The position numbers were made by a program, and so were the translations under genes. The notes under the pieces are model-generated. The model did no database searches. It was not told the DNA's origin and was given only the letters and a program-made list of their open reading frames with translations. 64,000 bases of DNA from Elioraea rosea (GTDB lineage Bacteria > Pseudomonadota > Alphaproteobacteria > Acetobacterales > Acetobacteraceae): contig NZ_VFAC01000016.1 in assembly GCF_007644105.1 (NCBI RefSeq), forward strand, positions 1 to 64,000, in the 5' to 3' direction. The first letter of the stretch is position 1; every line of letters begins with the position of its first letter. Positions 25,565 through 35,216 of the stretch are shown one piece after another.

Positions 25565-26758
25565 TCAGCCTCGCGGTTCCCGCGCCCGGGCCAGCGCCAG
25601 CGCGGCCAGCGCCCCGAGCGCGACGAGGGAGAGGGCGAAGGCAAGCGCCACGAAGGCGCCGATGCCGCCGCGCTCCAGGATGGCTGCGAAGAGGGGCGGG
25701 GCGAGCGCCATCATCACGTTGCCCGGCAGGGCGAGGCGGCCCGTCAGCGTGCCGTAGCCGGAAGCCCCGGCGAGCTCCAGCGGCAGCTGGGCGCGCACCA
25801 CCGTCATCAGCCCGTTGGCGATGCCGAACGTCACCGCGAAGGCCGAGGCGCCCGTCGTCGTCCCGCCGAAGGCGAGCGGCAGGAAGGAGAGGGGAAGCAT
25901 CACGGCAGAGAAGAGGCCGGTTCCCATCGCCGTCGTCCTCGCCCCGAGGGAGAGGTCGATGATCCTAGCGCCCACCTGCGCCGGACCGTGCAGCGCAGCG
26001 ATCGCGATCGCCCCGGCCGGGGCGTGGCCGAAGGCGGCGAGCATGGCGATGACCGAGAGCGACACGCCCGCGCCGATCGCGTTCGGCACGCCGAGCGCAA
26101 GCACCAGCAGCACGAATCGCCCGCGTGGGATCGCGGCGGGAGGTGGTGCATCCCTTGCCGCGTCCGCCCGCGCCGCTCCGCCGCGCGGCAGGACCAGGAG
26201 GTAGAGCGGCAGGGCGATAGCGAGATGCATTGCCGCGAAGGCAAGGCAGGTGCCGCGCCAGCCGAGTTCGGCCTCGAGCGCCGCGGTCGCCGGCCAGGTG
26301 ACGGTGGCGGTGAAGCCGGTGGTGAGCGTCAGCAGCGTCATCGCCCGCCGTGCCGCGGGGCCTGGCACGGCCTGGGCGATCGCTGCGAACCCGGTCTGGC
26401 CGAGCGTCATCGGCAGCATCAGCCCGAGTGCCACCCAGGCCGTGATGTAGCCCGCGAGGCCTTCGGCGAGGGCGAGCAACACCAGCGCTGCGGCCGCGAC
26501 GAGCGTGCCGGCGGCCATGGTCGCGCGCGCGCCGAGGCGGTCCACCGCCCGGCCGATCGGCGGGGCGATCACCGCGCCGGTGAGGTACATCACCGTCACG
26601 CCGACGAAGATCACGTCCTGGCCGAGGCCAAGTTCCGCGCCCATCGGTGGGCCGAGCACGGAGGGCAGGTAGAAGGTCGATCCCCAGCCCATGATCTGCG
26701 CCGCCCCGAGCCCCGCGAGCAGCAGCGGGCGCGATACGGGGGCGCGCGGCGATGTCAT
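25565..26758 (-). CDS. MFS transporter
   Basis: A 397-residue major facilitator with about twelve helices. The start at 26758 (MTSPRAPVSRPLLLAGLG) is chosen over one 29 codons upstream that would overlap the divergent gene at 26839. The motif-A-like loop is PPIGRAVDRLGARATMAAG. The opening AGLGAAQIMGWGSTFYLPSVLGPPM resembles oxalate/formate-antiporter-like and YfcJ-type carriers of unknown substrate. It is convergent with the bestrophin-like gene and divergent from the small membrane protein downstream. The substrate cannot be inferred. Confidence 0.85.
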   Translation of the reverse strand: MTSPRAPVSRPLLLAGLGAAQIMGWGSTFYLPSVLGPPMGAELGLGQDVIFVGVTVMYLTGAVIAPPIGRAVDRLGARATMAAGTLVAAAALVLLALAEGLAGYITAWVALGLMLPMTLGQTGFAAIAQAVPGPAARRAMTLLTLTTGFTATVTWPATAALEAELGWRGTCLAFAAMHLAIALPLYLLVLPRGGAARADAARDAPPPAAIPRGRFVLLVLALGVPNAIGAGVSLSVIAMLAAFGHAPAGAIAIAALHGPAQVGARIIDLSLGARTTAMGTGLFSAVMLPLSFLPLAFGGTTTGASAFAVTFGIANGLMTVVRAQLPLELAGASGYGTLTGRLALPGNVMMALAPPLFAAILERGGIGAFVALAFALSLVALGALAALALARAREPRG

Positions 26759-26838
26759 GCCCGACACGATCACGCCGGGCGTGAGCGGCTGCAAGTGGGG
26801 TTGAACGGGGCGGCGCGAGGGGCCATACCCCGGGCGCC

Positions 26839-27177
26839 ATGGCACGCCGCCGCGAATACCTCACGATCCCCCGCATGCTCCCGCCGAAGCCGCCGAGCCG
26901 CTGGGCGCGGCGGGGCAAGATCATGTCCGGCTGGGGGTTCCTGCTGCTCGGCGTGGCGGGGATCTTCCTGCCATTCCTGCAGGGCTTCCTGTTCCTCGCC
27001 GTCGGCCTCTACATCCTGCGCGACGAGTATGCCTGGGCGCAGCGCACGATCGACTGGATGCGGCGGAAGTTCCCGAAATACACAGCGCAGATGGACCAGG
27101 GCCGTGACCGCGCCGCGGAGTGGCTCCTGCGCTGGCGGCGCAAGGTGCGGCGGACGGTGTACCAGGTCAGGCGCTGA
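26839..27177 (+). CDS. small PGPGW-like membrane protein
   Basis: A 112-residue protein with basic ends and a hydrophobic hairpin (about residues 31-60: GWGFLLLGVAGIFLPFLQGFLFLAVGL), followed by ILRDEYAWAQRTIDWMRRKFP. The arrangement GW-x-L-x-G...LP...GL-x-x-L-x-x-E-x-x-WA matches PGPGW-type small transmembrane proteins, although the PGPG turn is replaced by PFLQG. The function is unknown. The following gene starts with GTG two bases after its stop, implying co-expression. Confidence 0.68.
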   Translation: MARRREYLTIPRMLPPKPPSRWARRGKIMSGWGFLLLGVAGIFLPFLQGFLFLAVGLYILRDEYAWAQRTIDWMRRKFPKYTAQMDQGRDRAAEWLLRWRRKVRRTVYQVRR

Positions 27178-27179
27178 GC

Positions 27180-27965
27180 GTGGCGGCCGGGAAGGGAGGA
27201 GGCGAGCTTCCGGCCGACGCGGTCGTGCTCGGCACGATCGGCGGGCTGGCGTTCCTGATCCTCGCGATGCTGCCTGCCGGGCCTGCGCAGGAGGCGGCGA
27301 CTGCCCTGCTCATCCTCGCTGCCGTCGCCGTCGTGTCGCTTCTGGCCCACCGCTCGGGGTGGCTCGATGGTGGGGCGATGGTGGTCCTGGCCGTGGCGAC
27401 GGCGGGGCTTCTGCTTGTGCTGCTCGCCGCGCTGCCGGTGTCCGACGCCGAGGCGATCCTGCTCGTCGGCATCATCACCGCGACAGGCTCACTGGTTGAG
27501 TACCGGCGCAGGCTCGAGGAGCGGCGCCGCGCCGTCGCCGTCGCGCTCGCGGCCGAGATCCGCGTCAATGCCGAGGCGACCTGGCTCGGGCTCTCGCCGG
27601 ACGTGATGGCGACGCTGGCTGCCAAGCCTGCCGAATTCAGCCCCTTCGTGGTGCCGGTGCCGCCGCAATACCCGGTCTATGTCGGGAACCAGGACACGCT
27701 CGGGCTGCTGCCGCCTGCGGCCGTACGGTTTGTCGTCAGCTTCTACGAGACCGACGAATTCATGACGCAAGCCTACAATGTGCTGGGCACGGAGGGATTT
27801 CACGACCTGCCTCGTGAGCGGCAGAACCAGCTCTATGCCCACATCACGGAGCGTATGCGTGGCGAGTACCTTCCAGTGGCGCGCAGGGCCCTGGAGGAGC
27901 TTGCGGTCGCGATCGGCGAAAGCCCCGACCTTCCTGGCTTTCTCGACGAGATCGACCCCGCCTGA
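27180..27965 (+). CDS. hypothetical membrane protein
   Basis: A 261-residue protein starting with GTG two bases after the previous stop. Three to four hydrophobic segments occupy residues 15-105 (for example AVVLGTIGGLAFLILAML and AMVVLAVATAGLLLVLLAAL), followed by a soluble domain. That domain begins YRRRLEERRRAVAVALAAEIRVNAEATW, a stretch typical of several uncharacterised membrane-anchored proteins, and later contains PVYVGNQDTLGLLPPAAVRFVVSFYE. No catalytic motif is visible. It probably acts with the upstream small membrane protein. Confidence 0.75.
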   Translation: MAAGKGGGELPADAVVLGTIGGLAFLILAMLPAGPAQEAATALLILAAVAVVSLLAHRSGWLDGGAMVVLAVATAGLLLVLLAALPVSDAEAILLVGIITATGSLVEYRRRLEERRRAVAVALAAEIRVNAEATWLGLSPDVMATLAAKPAEFSPFVVPVPPQYPVYVGNQDTLGLLPPAAVRFVVSFYETDEFMTQAYNVLGTEGFHDLPRERQNQLYAHITERMRGEYLPVARRALEELAVAIGESPDLPGFLDEIDPA

Positions 27966-27992
27966 GGTCTCATGGGGCAGCAGAAACGGCGA

Positions 27993-28011
27993 GGGCGGCC
28001 GATGGCCGCCC
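27993..28011. terminator. hairpin between convergent genes
   Basis: Perfect 8-bp inverted repeat GGGCGGCC / GGCCGCCC with a GAT loop, 30 bases after the membrane-protein stop codon and before the end of convergent xerC. There is no T-run, so it may serve as a bidirectional, Rho-assisted or RNA-stabilising structure. Confidence 0.4.
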
Positions 28012-28149
28012 CGAACCTGCAGGCTGGACGCGTCGCTTCAGACGGGCGGCCACTTCCGGTTGATCATGGGCACCTCCTTCGCGAAGCATATGGTCACCGC
28101 TGCCGGCAAAGATAAGGGAAAGCGGCGGCGCGGGCAATGAAACCGCCGC

Positions 28150-29061
28150 TCACGCCCGCGGGTGCGCCTTCTTCCACACCGCCATCAGGCGGGCTTCGTC
28201 CACCGCCGTATAGCGCTGCGTGGTCGACAGGCTCGCATGGCCGAGAAGGTCCTGGATGGCACGGAGGTCCGCGCCGCCCTCGAGCAGGTGGGTCGCGAAG
28301 CTGTGGCGCAGCGCGTGCGGCGTGGCGTGCTCGGGAAGGCCGAGGCGGCGACGAAGCGCGATCATCGCGCCGCGCACCTGGCGCTGGTTGAGCACGCCGC
28401 CGCGCACGCCGACGAACAGCGGGTCGCTGCCGCCGAGCGCGTGCGGGCAGAGCGCGAGGTAGGCCGCGACGGCCCCGCGCACGGCGGGAAGCACGGGAAC
28501 CACGCGCTCCTTGTTGCCCTTGCCGCGCACGCGCAGGCCGGCCTCCGACCCCGGAAGCGGTGCCTCCGCGCGGGTCAGCGACAGCGTCTCGGCGATGCGC
28601 AGCCCCGCGCCATAGAGAAGGGCGGCGATCGCGGCATCGCGCGCGGCGACCCACGGCTCGGCCTCGGCAGAGATCTCCTCCGTCACCGCCCGGGCATCGT
28701 CCTCGGCGAGCGCGCGGGGGATGGGTGGGCGGCGCTTCGGCGTGCCGAGCGCCGCGGCGGCGGGGTTTTCCGGCCCCCCGGTGCGGGCGAGGAAGCGGAA
28801 GAAGCCGCGCACGGCTGAAAGCGCCCGCGCGCGCGAGGGCGGCGCGAGGCCCGACGCGGCGAGATGGGCGAGCCAGGCACGCAGATCGGCCTGGGTGACC
28901 CGGCCGAGGGCGGCACGGTCCGGCTCGGCGCCGAGATGGGCGGTGAGGAAGCCGAGCAGCCCGGCGACATCGCGCCCGTAGTTCACCACCGTCGCCTCGG
29001 CCGCCCGCTTCTGGCCCGCGAGCCAGGCGAGATAGGCGCCGATCAGCGGCTTCTCGGTCAC
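28150..29061 (-). CDS. xerC: tyrosine recombinase XerC
   Basis: A 303-residue tyrosine recombinase of the XerCD pair that resolves chromosome dimers at dif under FtsK control. A GTG start at 29061 (MTEKPLIGAYLAWLAGQK) is used, just after the DUF484 stop; the longer frame upstream is an artefact of high GC. The SAM-like N-terminal domain is residues 1-95. The catalytic residues are present: Arg in GAGLRIAETLSL, Lys in RGKGNKERVVPV, HxxR in HALRHSFATHLLEGG, the second His in LLGHASLSTTQRY and the nucleophilic Tyr in TQRYTAV. The fsa-DUF484-xerC order is conserved in alphaproteobacteria and marks this as the housekeeping enzyme, not an integrase. Confidence 0.94.
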   Translation of the reverse strand: MTEKPLIGAYLAWLAGQKRAAEATVVNYGRDVAGLLGFLTAHLGAEPDRAALGRVTQADLRAWLAHLAASGLAPPSRARALSAVRGFFRFLARTGGPENPAAAALGTPKRRPPIPRALAEDDARAVTEEISAEAEPWVAARDAAIAALLYGAGLRIAETLSLTRAEAPLPGSEAGLRVRGKGNKERVVPVLPAVRGAVAAYLALCPHALGGSDPLFVGVRGGVLNQRQVRGAMIALRRRLGLPEHATPHALRHSFATHLLEGGADLRAIQDLLGHASLSTTQRYTAVDEARLMAVWKKAHPRA

Positions 29062-29062
29062 G

Positions 29063-29761
29063 TCACCCGTCTGCGCGGCCGAGCGTGATCGCCGCCGCGG
29101 CGGCGAGGAAGGAGACGATCTCCGTTCCCTGCCTCGGTTCGAAATGCCCCGTGTCGCGCGAGCCGCAGGCAAGCAGCGCCTCGCCCCCCGAGGCGAGGGA
29201 GAGCCTGGCGAGCGCGTCTGAGGCAACGAGTGCCGCCGCCTCGCCGTAGAGGATCTCGGTGTCGGAGGCGTGCGGGCGGAGCACGATGGAGGCCGAGCCG
29301 GGAAGGAGCCGCGCCACCGTGCCGCGTGCGAGCGGCCGTGCGCCGACCACCGCGCGCCCCTCGGCGCAGACGGTGACGACGTCGAGCCCGAGCAGGTCGG
29401 GCCACTCCTGCACGATGATGTCGAGCGCCTCTGCCGGCGTGCGCGCGGCCATCAGCGCGAGCACGGCCTTGTGCGCGCGGGCCTGGTTTGCCTGGTTCGT
29501 CCGGCCATGCCCGACGAGGTCCTCGAGCGTGGCGCGAAGCTCCGCCGTGCGGGCGCGCTCGGCCTCCAGCATCGCGGCCATATGGTCGGCCATCCGCTCG
29601 CCGTGCACGCGCTTCGGCGGGCTCAGCGCCCGGTAGAGGGCGGGATTGTCGGCGAGAAAGGAGGGGTTGGCCCGCAGGAAGGTCTCGACCAGCGCCGCGT
29701 CCTCTGGCTCCGGCGGCGCGGCCGGACCACCCTTGCTCTTGCGGGGCCGGTCGCCGGTCAA
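29063..29761 (-). CDS. DUF484 family protein
   Basis: A 232-residue cytosolic protein with a conserved N-terminus ([22 protein letters not shown]), a coiled-coil stretch (about 60-100) and a GAF-like C-terminal domain ([20 protein letters not shown] ... [21 protein letters not shown]). DUF484 genes are usually adjacent to xerC, as here; the biochemical role is unknown. The start overlaps the fsa stop codon and the stop lies one base before the xerC GTG start, indicating a tightly coupled three-gene operon. Confidence 0.9.
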   Translation of the reverse strand: MTGDRPRKSKGGPAAPPEPEDAALVETFLRANPSFLADNPALYRALSPPKRVHGERMADHMAAMLEAERARTAELRATLEDLVGHGRTNQANQARAHKAVLALMAARTPAEALDIIVQEWPDLLGLDVVTVCAEGRAVVGARPLARGTVARLLPGSASIVLRPHASDTEILYGEAAALVASDALARLSLASGGEALLACGSRDTGHFEPRQGTEIVSFLAAAAAITLGRADG

Positions 29762-30414
29762 AGGATGCTCTGTCCCGTCTTCGCCCAGTCCGCCAGGAAG
29801 GCAGCGAGCCCCTTGTCGGTGAGCGGGTGGTTGAACAGCGCCCGCAGCACCGAAGGAGGCAGGGTCGCGACATGCGCGCCGAGCTTCGCGGCCTCGACGA
29901 GATGGATCGGGTGGCGGATGGAGGCGACGAGGATCTCGGTCCCGATCGCGGGGTAGTTGCCGTAGATCTCGACGATCTCGGCAATCAGCACCATGCCGTC
30001 CTGGCCGACGTCGTCGAGCCGGCCGACGAAGGGCGACACGAAGGTCGCGCCCGCCTTGGCTGCAAGGATCGCCTGCGCGGCCGAGAAGCAGAGCGTGACG
30101 TTGACCATCGCGCCCTCGCCGACGAGCGCCTTGCAGGCGCGCAGGCCATCGACCGTCAGCGGCACCTTCACCGCGACGTTGGGCGCGATCGCCTTGAGGT
30201 ACCGCCCCTCCTTCATCATGCCGTCGAACTCGGTGGCGGTGACCTCGGCGGAGACGGGGCCTGGGACGGCGGCGCAGATCTCGGCGATCACGTCGGCGAT
30301 CTTCCGCCCCGACTTCGCGATCAGCGAGGGGTTGGTCGTCACCCCGTCGACCATGCCGAGCGCGGCGAGCGCGCGGATCTCAGCGACGTCGGCGGTGTCG
30401 ACGAAGAACTTCAT
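29758..30414 (-). CDS. fsa: fructose-6-phosphate aldolase / transaldolase-like protein
   Basis: A 218-residue small transaldolase-family protein (TIM barrel). The start at 30414 gives the invariant [17 protein letters not shown]. The Schiff-base Lys is in VAVKVPLT, preceded by [16 protein letters not shown], and the later [16 protein letters not shown] is diagnostic. Proteins of this size either cleave fructose 6-phosphate (Fsa) or act as true transaldolases (TalC); sequence alone does not decide. It is the first gene of the fsa-DUF484-xerC operon and is divergent from priA, with a 31-base gap between the two starts. Confidence 0.92.
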   Translation of the reverse strand: MKFFVDTADVAEIRALAALGMVDGVTTNPSLIAKSGRKIADVIAEICAAVPGPVSAEVTATEFDGMMKEGRYLKAIAPNVAVKVPLTVDGLRACKALVGEGAMVNVTLCFSAAQAILAAKAGATFVSPFVGRLDDVGQDGMVLIAEIVEIYGNYPAIGTEILVASIRHPIHLVEAAKLGAHVATLPPSVLRALFNHPLTDKGLAAFLADWAKTGQSIL

Positions 30415-30445
30415 GCGAGGCGGTTCCCAGGTGAAAGTGGCGCCG

Positions 30446-32686
30446 ATGGATGGCGACCCGACCATAGACGCCCAAGGGGCGAAGGCAAAGCGACAGGGTG
30501 GTGCGACGCGCCGCGTGCCGGTGCTGCTGCCTCTGCCGCTCGCCGGGCCCTACGACTATGCCGTGCCGGAAGGCTGGGAGGTGCGGCCCGGCACCCTCGT
30601 CGCCGCCCCGCTCGGCGGGCGGATGCTCGCCGGCGCGGTGTGGCACGGCGAGGCGGAGGGGTCGGTACCGGACGCGAAGCTCCGCCCTCTCGCCGCGCTG
30701 CTTCCCGCGCCGCCGATGACCGAGCCGCTGATGCGGCTGGTGGACTGGGTGGCGCACTGGACGCTGTCGCCGCCTGGCGCCGTCCTGCGCATGGCGCTCT
30801 CTGTTCCCGCAGCCCTTGCCGAGCCGCGCATCCGCGCAGGCGTCGTCGCCGCCCCGGGCCTCGACCCCGCGACGCTGCCGAAGGCGCGGGCGAAGGTGGC
30901 CGAGGTGTTGGCCGAGGCGCCGGTCCCCTGGGCGCCGGGCGATCTCGCGCGCGCGGCCGGCGTCGGCGCGGGCGTGATCAAGGCGATGCGCGAGGCGGGG
31001 CTGCTCCTCTCCGTCGCGCTGCCCGACCGCGGCACCTCCTTCGAGGCCGAGCCGGGACCTCCTCCCGTTCTCTCCCCCGCCCAGGCAGAGGCGGCGGCGA
31101 CGCTGCGCGCTGCGGTGGCGAGAGGCGGCTCCGGCGCGACGCTGCTCGACGGCGTGACGGGCTCTGGCAAGACGGAGGTCTATCTCGAGGCGGTGGCCGA
31201 GGCCGTGGCGAGGGGCAGGCAGGCGCTGGTGCTTCTGCCCGAGATCGCGCTGTCTGCGCAGGTGATCGAGCGGTTCCGCGCGCGCTTCGGCGCCGCCCCC
31301 GCGGTGTGGCATTCCGAGGTCGGCGGTGCGAGGCGCCGCGACACTTGGCGAGCTGTTGCGGAGGGGCGTGCGCCCATCGTCGTCGGCGCGCGCTCGGCCC
31401 TGTTCCTGCCCTTCCCCGCGCTCGGCCTGATCGTCGTCGACGAGGAGCACGAGACGGCCTTCAAGCAGGAGGACGGCGTCGCCTACCACGCACGCGACAT
31501 GGCGCTCGTCCGCGCGCACCTGACCGACATCCCGGCAATCCTCGTCTCCGCGACGCCCTCGCTCGAGACGCTCGCCAATGTCGAGCGGGGGCGGCATGCG
31601 CGGCTGCACCTGCCCGAGCGGCACGGCAGCGCGGGGATGCCGCATGTCGAGGCGGTCGATCTACGCGCCACGCCGCCTGGGCGCGGACAGTTCCTGAGCC
31701 CTCCGCTTGCCGAGGCGGTGACCGAGACGCTGGGCAAGGGCGAGCAGGTGCTCCTGTTCCTGAACCGCCGCGGCTATGCGCCGCTGACCCTCTGCCGGTC
31801 CTGCGGCCACCGCTTCCAGTGCCCCAACTGCACCGCCTGGCTGGTCGAGCACCGCTACGTGAAGCGCCTCGAATGCCACCATTGCGGTCATGCCGAGCCG
31901 GTGCCCGAGGCCTGCCCCGAATGCGGCAAGGAGGGAACGCTCACCCCCGTCGGCCCAGGCGTCGAGCGCGTCGCGGCGGAGTGTCGCGAGCGCTTCGCCG
32001 ATCATCGTGAAGGGGGCGTGCGCATCGCCGAGATGTCCTCCGACACGATCCACGGCGCCCAAGGGGCGGCGCATTACGCGCGGATGATCGAGGAGAGGGA
32101 GGTCGATCTGATCATCGGCACGCAGCTCGTCGCCAAGGGCTGGCACTTCCCGCACCTGACGCTCGTCGGCGTCGTCGATGCCGATCTCGGCCTCGCGGGG
32201 GGCGACCTGCGCGCGGCGGAGAGGAGCTTCCAGGTGCTGCACCAGGTGGGAGGCCGTGCCGGCCGCGCCGAGCATCCCGGCCGCGTGCTGCTGCAGACCT
32301 GGGCGCCCGAGCACCCGGTGATGCGGGCGCTCGTCTCTGGAGACATTGAGCGCTTCGTGGCGGAGGAGATGGGCGAGCGCCGGGCGGGAGGCTGGCCGCC
32401 TTTCGGCAGGCTCGCCGCCATCATCGTGTCCGCCCCGGAGATGCCGGTGGCGGACGAGGCGGCGGCGGCGCTGCGGCGCACCGCGCCCGAGGGAGAGGCG
32501 TTCCGCATCCTCGGCCCCGCGCCTGCGCCGCTCGCCATCCTGCGCGGGCAGCACAGGCGCAGGCTCCTGCTGAAGGCGGCACGAAGCGTCGACGTCCAGG
32601 CGCTGCTCGAGGACTGGTTGTCGCGAACCGAGGTGCCACGCGCAGCGCGCGTGGATGTGGACGTCGATCCCGTCAGTTTCCTGTAG
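30446..32686 (+). CDS. priA: primosomal protein N' (replication restart helicase PriA)
   Basis: A 746-residue superfamily 2 DNA helicase that reloads the replisome at stalled forks. The order is an N-terminal 3'-DNA-binding domain ([20 protein letters not shown]), a helicase domain with Walker [19 protein letters not shown] box [14 protein letters not shown] and ARDMALVRA, then the zinc-binding insert ([24 protein letters not shown]) and the C-terminal helicase lobe with [19 protein letters not shown]. The ATG at 30446 is chosen to avoid overlap with divergent fsa; upstream in-frame starts exist. All motifs are intact. Confidence 0.95.
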   Translation: MDGDPTIDAQGAKAKRQGGATRRVPVLLPLPLAGPYDYAVPEGWEVRPGTLVAAPLGGRMLAGAVWHGEAEGSVPDAKLRPLAALLPAPPMTEPLMRLVDWVAHWTLSPPGAVLRMALSVPAALAEPRIRAGVVAAPGLDPATLPKARAKVAEVLAEAPVPWAPGDLARAAGVGAGVIKAMREAGLLLSVALPDRGTSFEAEPGPPPVLSPAQAEAAATLRAAVARGGSGATLLDGVTGSGKTEVYLEAVAEAVARGRQALVLLPEIALSAQVIERFRARFGAAPAVWHSEVGGARRRDTWRAVAEGRAPIVVGARSALFLPFPALGLIVVDEEHETAFKQEDGVAYHARDMALVRAHLTDIPAILVSATPSLETLANVERGRHARLHLPERHGSAGMPHVEAVDLRATPPGRGQFLSPPLAEAVTETLGKGEQVLLFLNRRGYAPLTLCRSCGHRFQCPNCTAWLVEHRYVKRLECHHCGHAEPVPEACPECGKEGTLTPVGPGVERVAAECRERFADHREGGVRIAEMSSDTIHGAQGAAHYARMIEEREVDLIIGTQLVAKGWHFPHLTLVGVVDADLGLAGGDLRAAERSFQVLHQVGGRAGRAEHPGRVLLQTWAPEHPVMRALVSGDIERFVAEEMGERRAGGWPPFGRLAAIIVSAPEMPVADEAAAALRRTAPEGEAFRILGPAPAPLAILRGQHRRRLLLKAARSVDVQALLEDWLSRTEVPRAARVDVDVDPVSFL

Positions 32687-32717
32687 TGTGCCGCCCGCGA
32701 CTCGTGGAGGCGACGCC

Positions 32718-33590
32718 ATGCTGATCCAGCCCATCCTGCTTCCCTTTGCCGGCGATGTCGGGCGCTGGGGTGCGGCGAAGGGGCCGGGCGCGATCATGGA
32801 GGCCGGCATCGCCCTGGCGCTCGCGGAGGCCGGCCACACCCTGGCCGAGCCCGTGGTGGCCGGGCTTGCCCGCGGCACCCGCGTGCGCGACCAGGTCACC
32901 AATATCGGCCGCCTCGCCGCGCAGGTGTCGGACGCGGTGGCGGCGGCGATCGGCGAAGGCCGTTTTCCGCTGGTGCTCGAGGGCAACTGCACCGGCGCGG
33001 TCGGGCCTGCCGGCGGCGTGGCGCGCGCGAAGGGCGGCTGCGGCATCGTCTGGTACGACGCGCATGGCGACATGCACTCACTCGCCACGACGGGCACCGG
33101 CCTGCTCGGCGGCATGCCCTACGCCGTCTGCCTGGGCTGGGAGTTCGACGACTGGCGCGAGGCTGCCGGCCTCTCGCGCCCCGTGCGCGCAGAGGCCGCA
33201 GCACTTCTCGGCGCCTCCGACCTCGACCCCGAGGAGGAAGCGGCGCTTGCCGCGAACCCGATCGCCAGGCTCGACGCGGCCGAGATGGGAAGCGACGCTG
33301 CCGAGCGCACCGAAGCACTTCTCGCCCCCCGCGCGGCGGAGGCGCCAGGCTGGTACATGCATATCGACCTCGACGTCGCGGGCCCCGACAACGTCCCGGG
33401 CGCGCTCACGCCGGCGCCGCTCTGGCCCGCGCGCGGGGACCTGATCGCCTCGATCGCGGCGGCGGCGAAGGCCGTGCCGCTCGCCTGCCTCGGGCTTGCC
33501 GCCTACGACCCCTCCGGAGACCCCTCCGGCCGCGGCGCGCGGCTTGCAATCGACATGGCGCTGGCGGCGCTCGGCGGCGACGCGGCCTGA
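32718..33590 (+). CDS. arginase/agmatinase-superfamily protein with altered metal site
   Basis: A 290-residue ureohydrolase-fold protein. The metal-binding motifs WYDAHGDMHS (Asp-His-Asp) and HIDLDVAGPD (Asp-x-Asp) are clear. The first motif, normally GGDHS with the His ligand of the first manganese, reads EGNCTG here, so His is replaced by Cys (or displaced by Asn). The enzyme may therefore use a different metal geometry or substrate. An AGG-rich Shine-Dalgarno (GTGGAGG) precedes the ATG at 32718. It lies between priA and the secreted-protein operon, a lineage-specific block. The substrate is unknown; arginase activity should not be assumed. Confidence 0.82.
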   Translation: MLIQPILLPFAGDVGRWGAAKGPGAIMEAGIALALAEAGHTLAEPVVAGLARGTRVRDQVTNIGRLAAQVSDAVAAAIGEGRFPLVLEGNCTGAVGPAGGVARAKGGCGIVWYDAHGDMHSLATTGTGLLGGMPYAVCLGWEFDDWREAAGLSRPVRAEAAALLGASDLDPEEEAALAANPIARLDAAEMGSDAAERTEALLAPRAAEAPGWYMHIDLDVAGPDNVPGALTPAPLWPARGDLIASIAAAAKAVPLACLGLAAYDPSGDPSGRGARLAIDMALAALGGDAA

Positions 33591-33671
33591 GCGCCGCCTC
33601 CCGCCCATCGCACGGTTGCCGGGCCGCAACATCCCGTGCGAGCCTTTCCCCACCGTTCAGGGGGAACACCC

Positions 33672-35216
33672 ATGTTCATGCGTCTCGCCGCCGCGCTCCT
33701 CGCCGTGCTGGTGGCGTTTCCCGCCTTCGCGCAGCAGCAGCAGAGGCCACAGCAGCAACAGCCCGCGCCCCAGTTCACGCTGAAGAACGAGGGCGAGGTG
33801 CAGCTCCAGGAGCTCTACGTCGCCCGCGGCGGCCAGGGAGCGCGCAACTGGGGGCCCGACCGTTTCGGGAGCGACGTCGTGCCGGCAGGCGGAACGTTCC
33901 GCGTGCGCCTGCCATCCGGCTTCGGCTGCTTGGTCGATATCCGCATCGTCTTCGAGGATGGCGAGGAGGAGGTGCGCGAGCGCGTCGATGTCTGCCGCAA
34001 TCGCGAGGTGAGCTTCGCCCGCGCGTTGCCGGCCGCGGGATCCGACCGCGCGGTCGTCATCGAGAACCGCTCGCCGCGCAGCATCAACCAGCTCTTCGTC
34101 TCCGGCACGCGCGAGACGGAATGGGGGGAGGACAGGCTCGGCTCCGAGACGGTCCAGCCGGGGGGAAGCTTCACCGCCCAGGTGCCCGACCATGGCTGCG
34201 CCTATGACGTGCGCGTCGTGTTCGACAATGGCGGGGCGGAGGAGCGGCGGAACCTCGACCTCTGCGAAACGGCCACGCTCGTGATCGTGCCGGGCTGGAC
34301 GACGGCCGACACGCTCCCCCGCGGCGGCGCAGGCCAGGGGCCTGCCGCAGCGGCGGGGCAGGTCTCGGTGGTGAACCGATCCGGCCGCACCGTCTTCGAG
34401 ATGTTCTCCTTCCCCGATGGCGCAGCAAGCCGCGGGCCCGATCGGCTCGGCACCGACACGATGGCCGACGGCGCGACGGTGCGCATTCCCGCCGCCGCCC
34501 CGCCCGATTGCGCGAGCACGCTCGCCATCACCTATGACGACGGCACGCGCGAGCAGCGCGAGGGCATCGACCTCTGCGCCACGACCGAGATCGTGATCGC
34601 GCCAGGCTGGACCGGGGCGGACCCCGCGCAGGGCCAGGCGCAGGGCCAGGCGCAGGGGGGCGGGCAGCAGGGCGGGCCGGCCGCCTCGTCACCCGGCACG
34701 GTGGGCATCGTGAACCGCTCCGGCCGGGTGGTGTTCGAGCTCTATTCCTACCCCGACGGCGCCGCGGAGGAGGGGCCGGATCGTCTCGGCGCGGATGTCA
34801 TGCGCGAGGGCGGCTCGGTGCGCGTTCCGGCCGCGCGTGCGCCGAACTGCGCGACGACCGTGCGCATCACCTACGACAACGGCGACCGCGAGGAGCGAAC
34901 GGGCCTCGATTTCTGCGCCCTCTCCGAGGTCGTGATCGAGGCGGGCTGGACGGAGGCCCGGCCGCCGCATTTCGCGAGCATCGTCAATGGCGGGCCGGCG
35001 CCGATCATCGCGCTCCATGCAGACGCGCCCGGCACGCCGCGCGGCCCCGACCGGTTGGGCGACCAGGTGATCGGTGTCGGCCAGGCGTTCGTGCTTGCTC
35101 CGCCCGATGCAGGAAGCTGCACCTACGACATCACCGCCGTGTTCCGGGACCGCCGCACGGCCCGCATCGCCGGGGCCGATCTCTGCTCCGGCGTCGAGAT
35201 TAGGATCGCGCCATGA
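33672..35216 (+). CDS. secreted protein with five tandem two-cysteine beta repeats
   Basis: A 514-residue exported protein I cannot assign. A signal peptide (MFMRLAAALLAVLVAFPAFA) is followed by a Gln-rich stretch and five repeats of about 80 residues, each following the pattern V-x-N-x-S/G ... G-P-D-R-L/F-G ... G-G-x-x-R-V ... C ... V-x-Y/F-D-x-G-x-x-E-x-R ... D-L-C ... E-V-x-I. Each repeat has one Cys in the middle and one near the end, placed to form a disulfide. Repeats 2 to 5 begin at AVVIENRS, VSVVNRSG, VGIVNRSG and FASIVNGG. Gln/Gly-rich linkers (for example AQGQAQGQAQGGGQQGG, encoded by 12-bp DNA repeats at 34629-34652) separate some repeats. The stop overlaps the next gene's start (ATGA at 35213). 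Confidence 0.85.
   Translation: MFMRLAAALLAVLVAFPAFAQQQQRPQQQQPAPQFTLKNEGEVQLQELYVARGGQGARNWGPDRFGSDVVPAGGTFRVRLPSGFGCLVDIRIVFEDGEEEVRERVDVCRNREVSFARALPAAGSDRAVVIENRSPRSINQLFVSGTRETEWGEDRLGSETVQPGGSFTAQVPDHGCAYDVRVVFDNGGAEERRNLDLCETATLVIVPGWTTADTLPRGGAGQGPAAAAGQVSVVNRSGRTVFEMFSFPDGAASRGPDRLGTDTMADGATVRIPAAAPPDCASTLAITYDDGTREQREGIDLCATTEIVIAPGWTGADPAQGQAQGQAQGGGQQGGPAASSPGTVGIVNRSGRVVFELYSYPDGAAEEGPDRLGADVMREGGSVRVPAARAPNCATTVRITYDNGDREERTGLDFCALSEVVIEAGWTEARPPHFASIVNGGPAPIIALHADAPGTPRGPDRLGDQVIGVGQAFVLAPPDAGSCTYDITAVFRDRRTARIAGADLCSGVEIRIAP

Noticed and set aside
28150-29061. xerC as a phage or integron integrase
   Set aside because: Its place in fsa-DUF484-xerC and typical length show the housekeeping recombinase. 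There is no attachment site, tRNA or cargo nearby.
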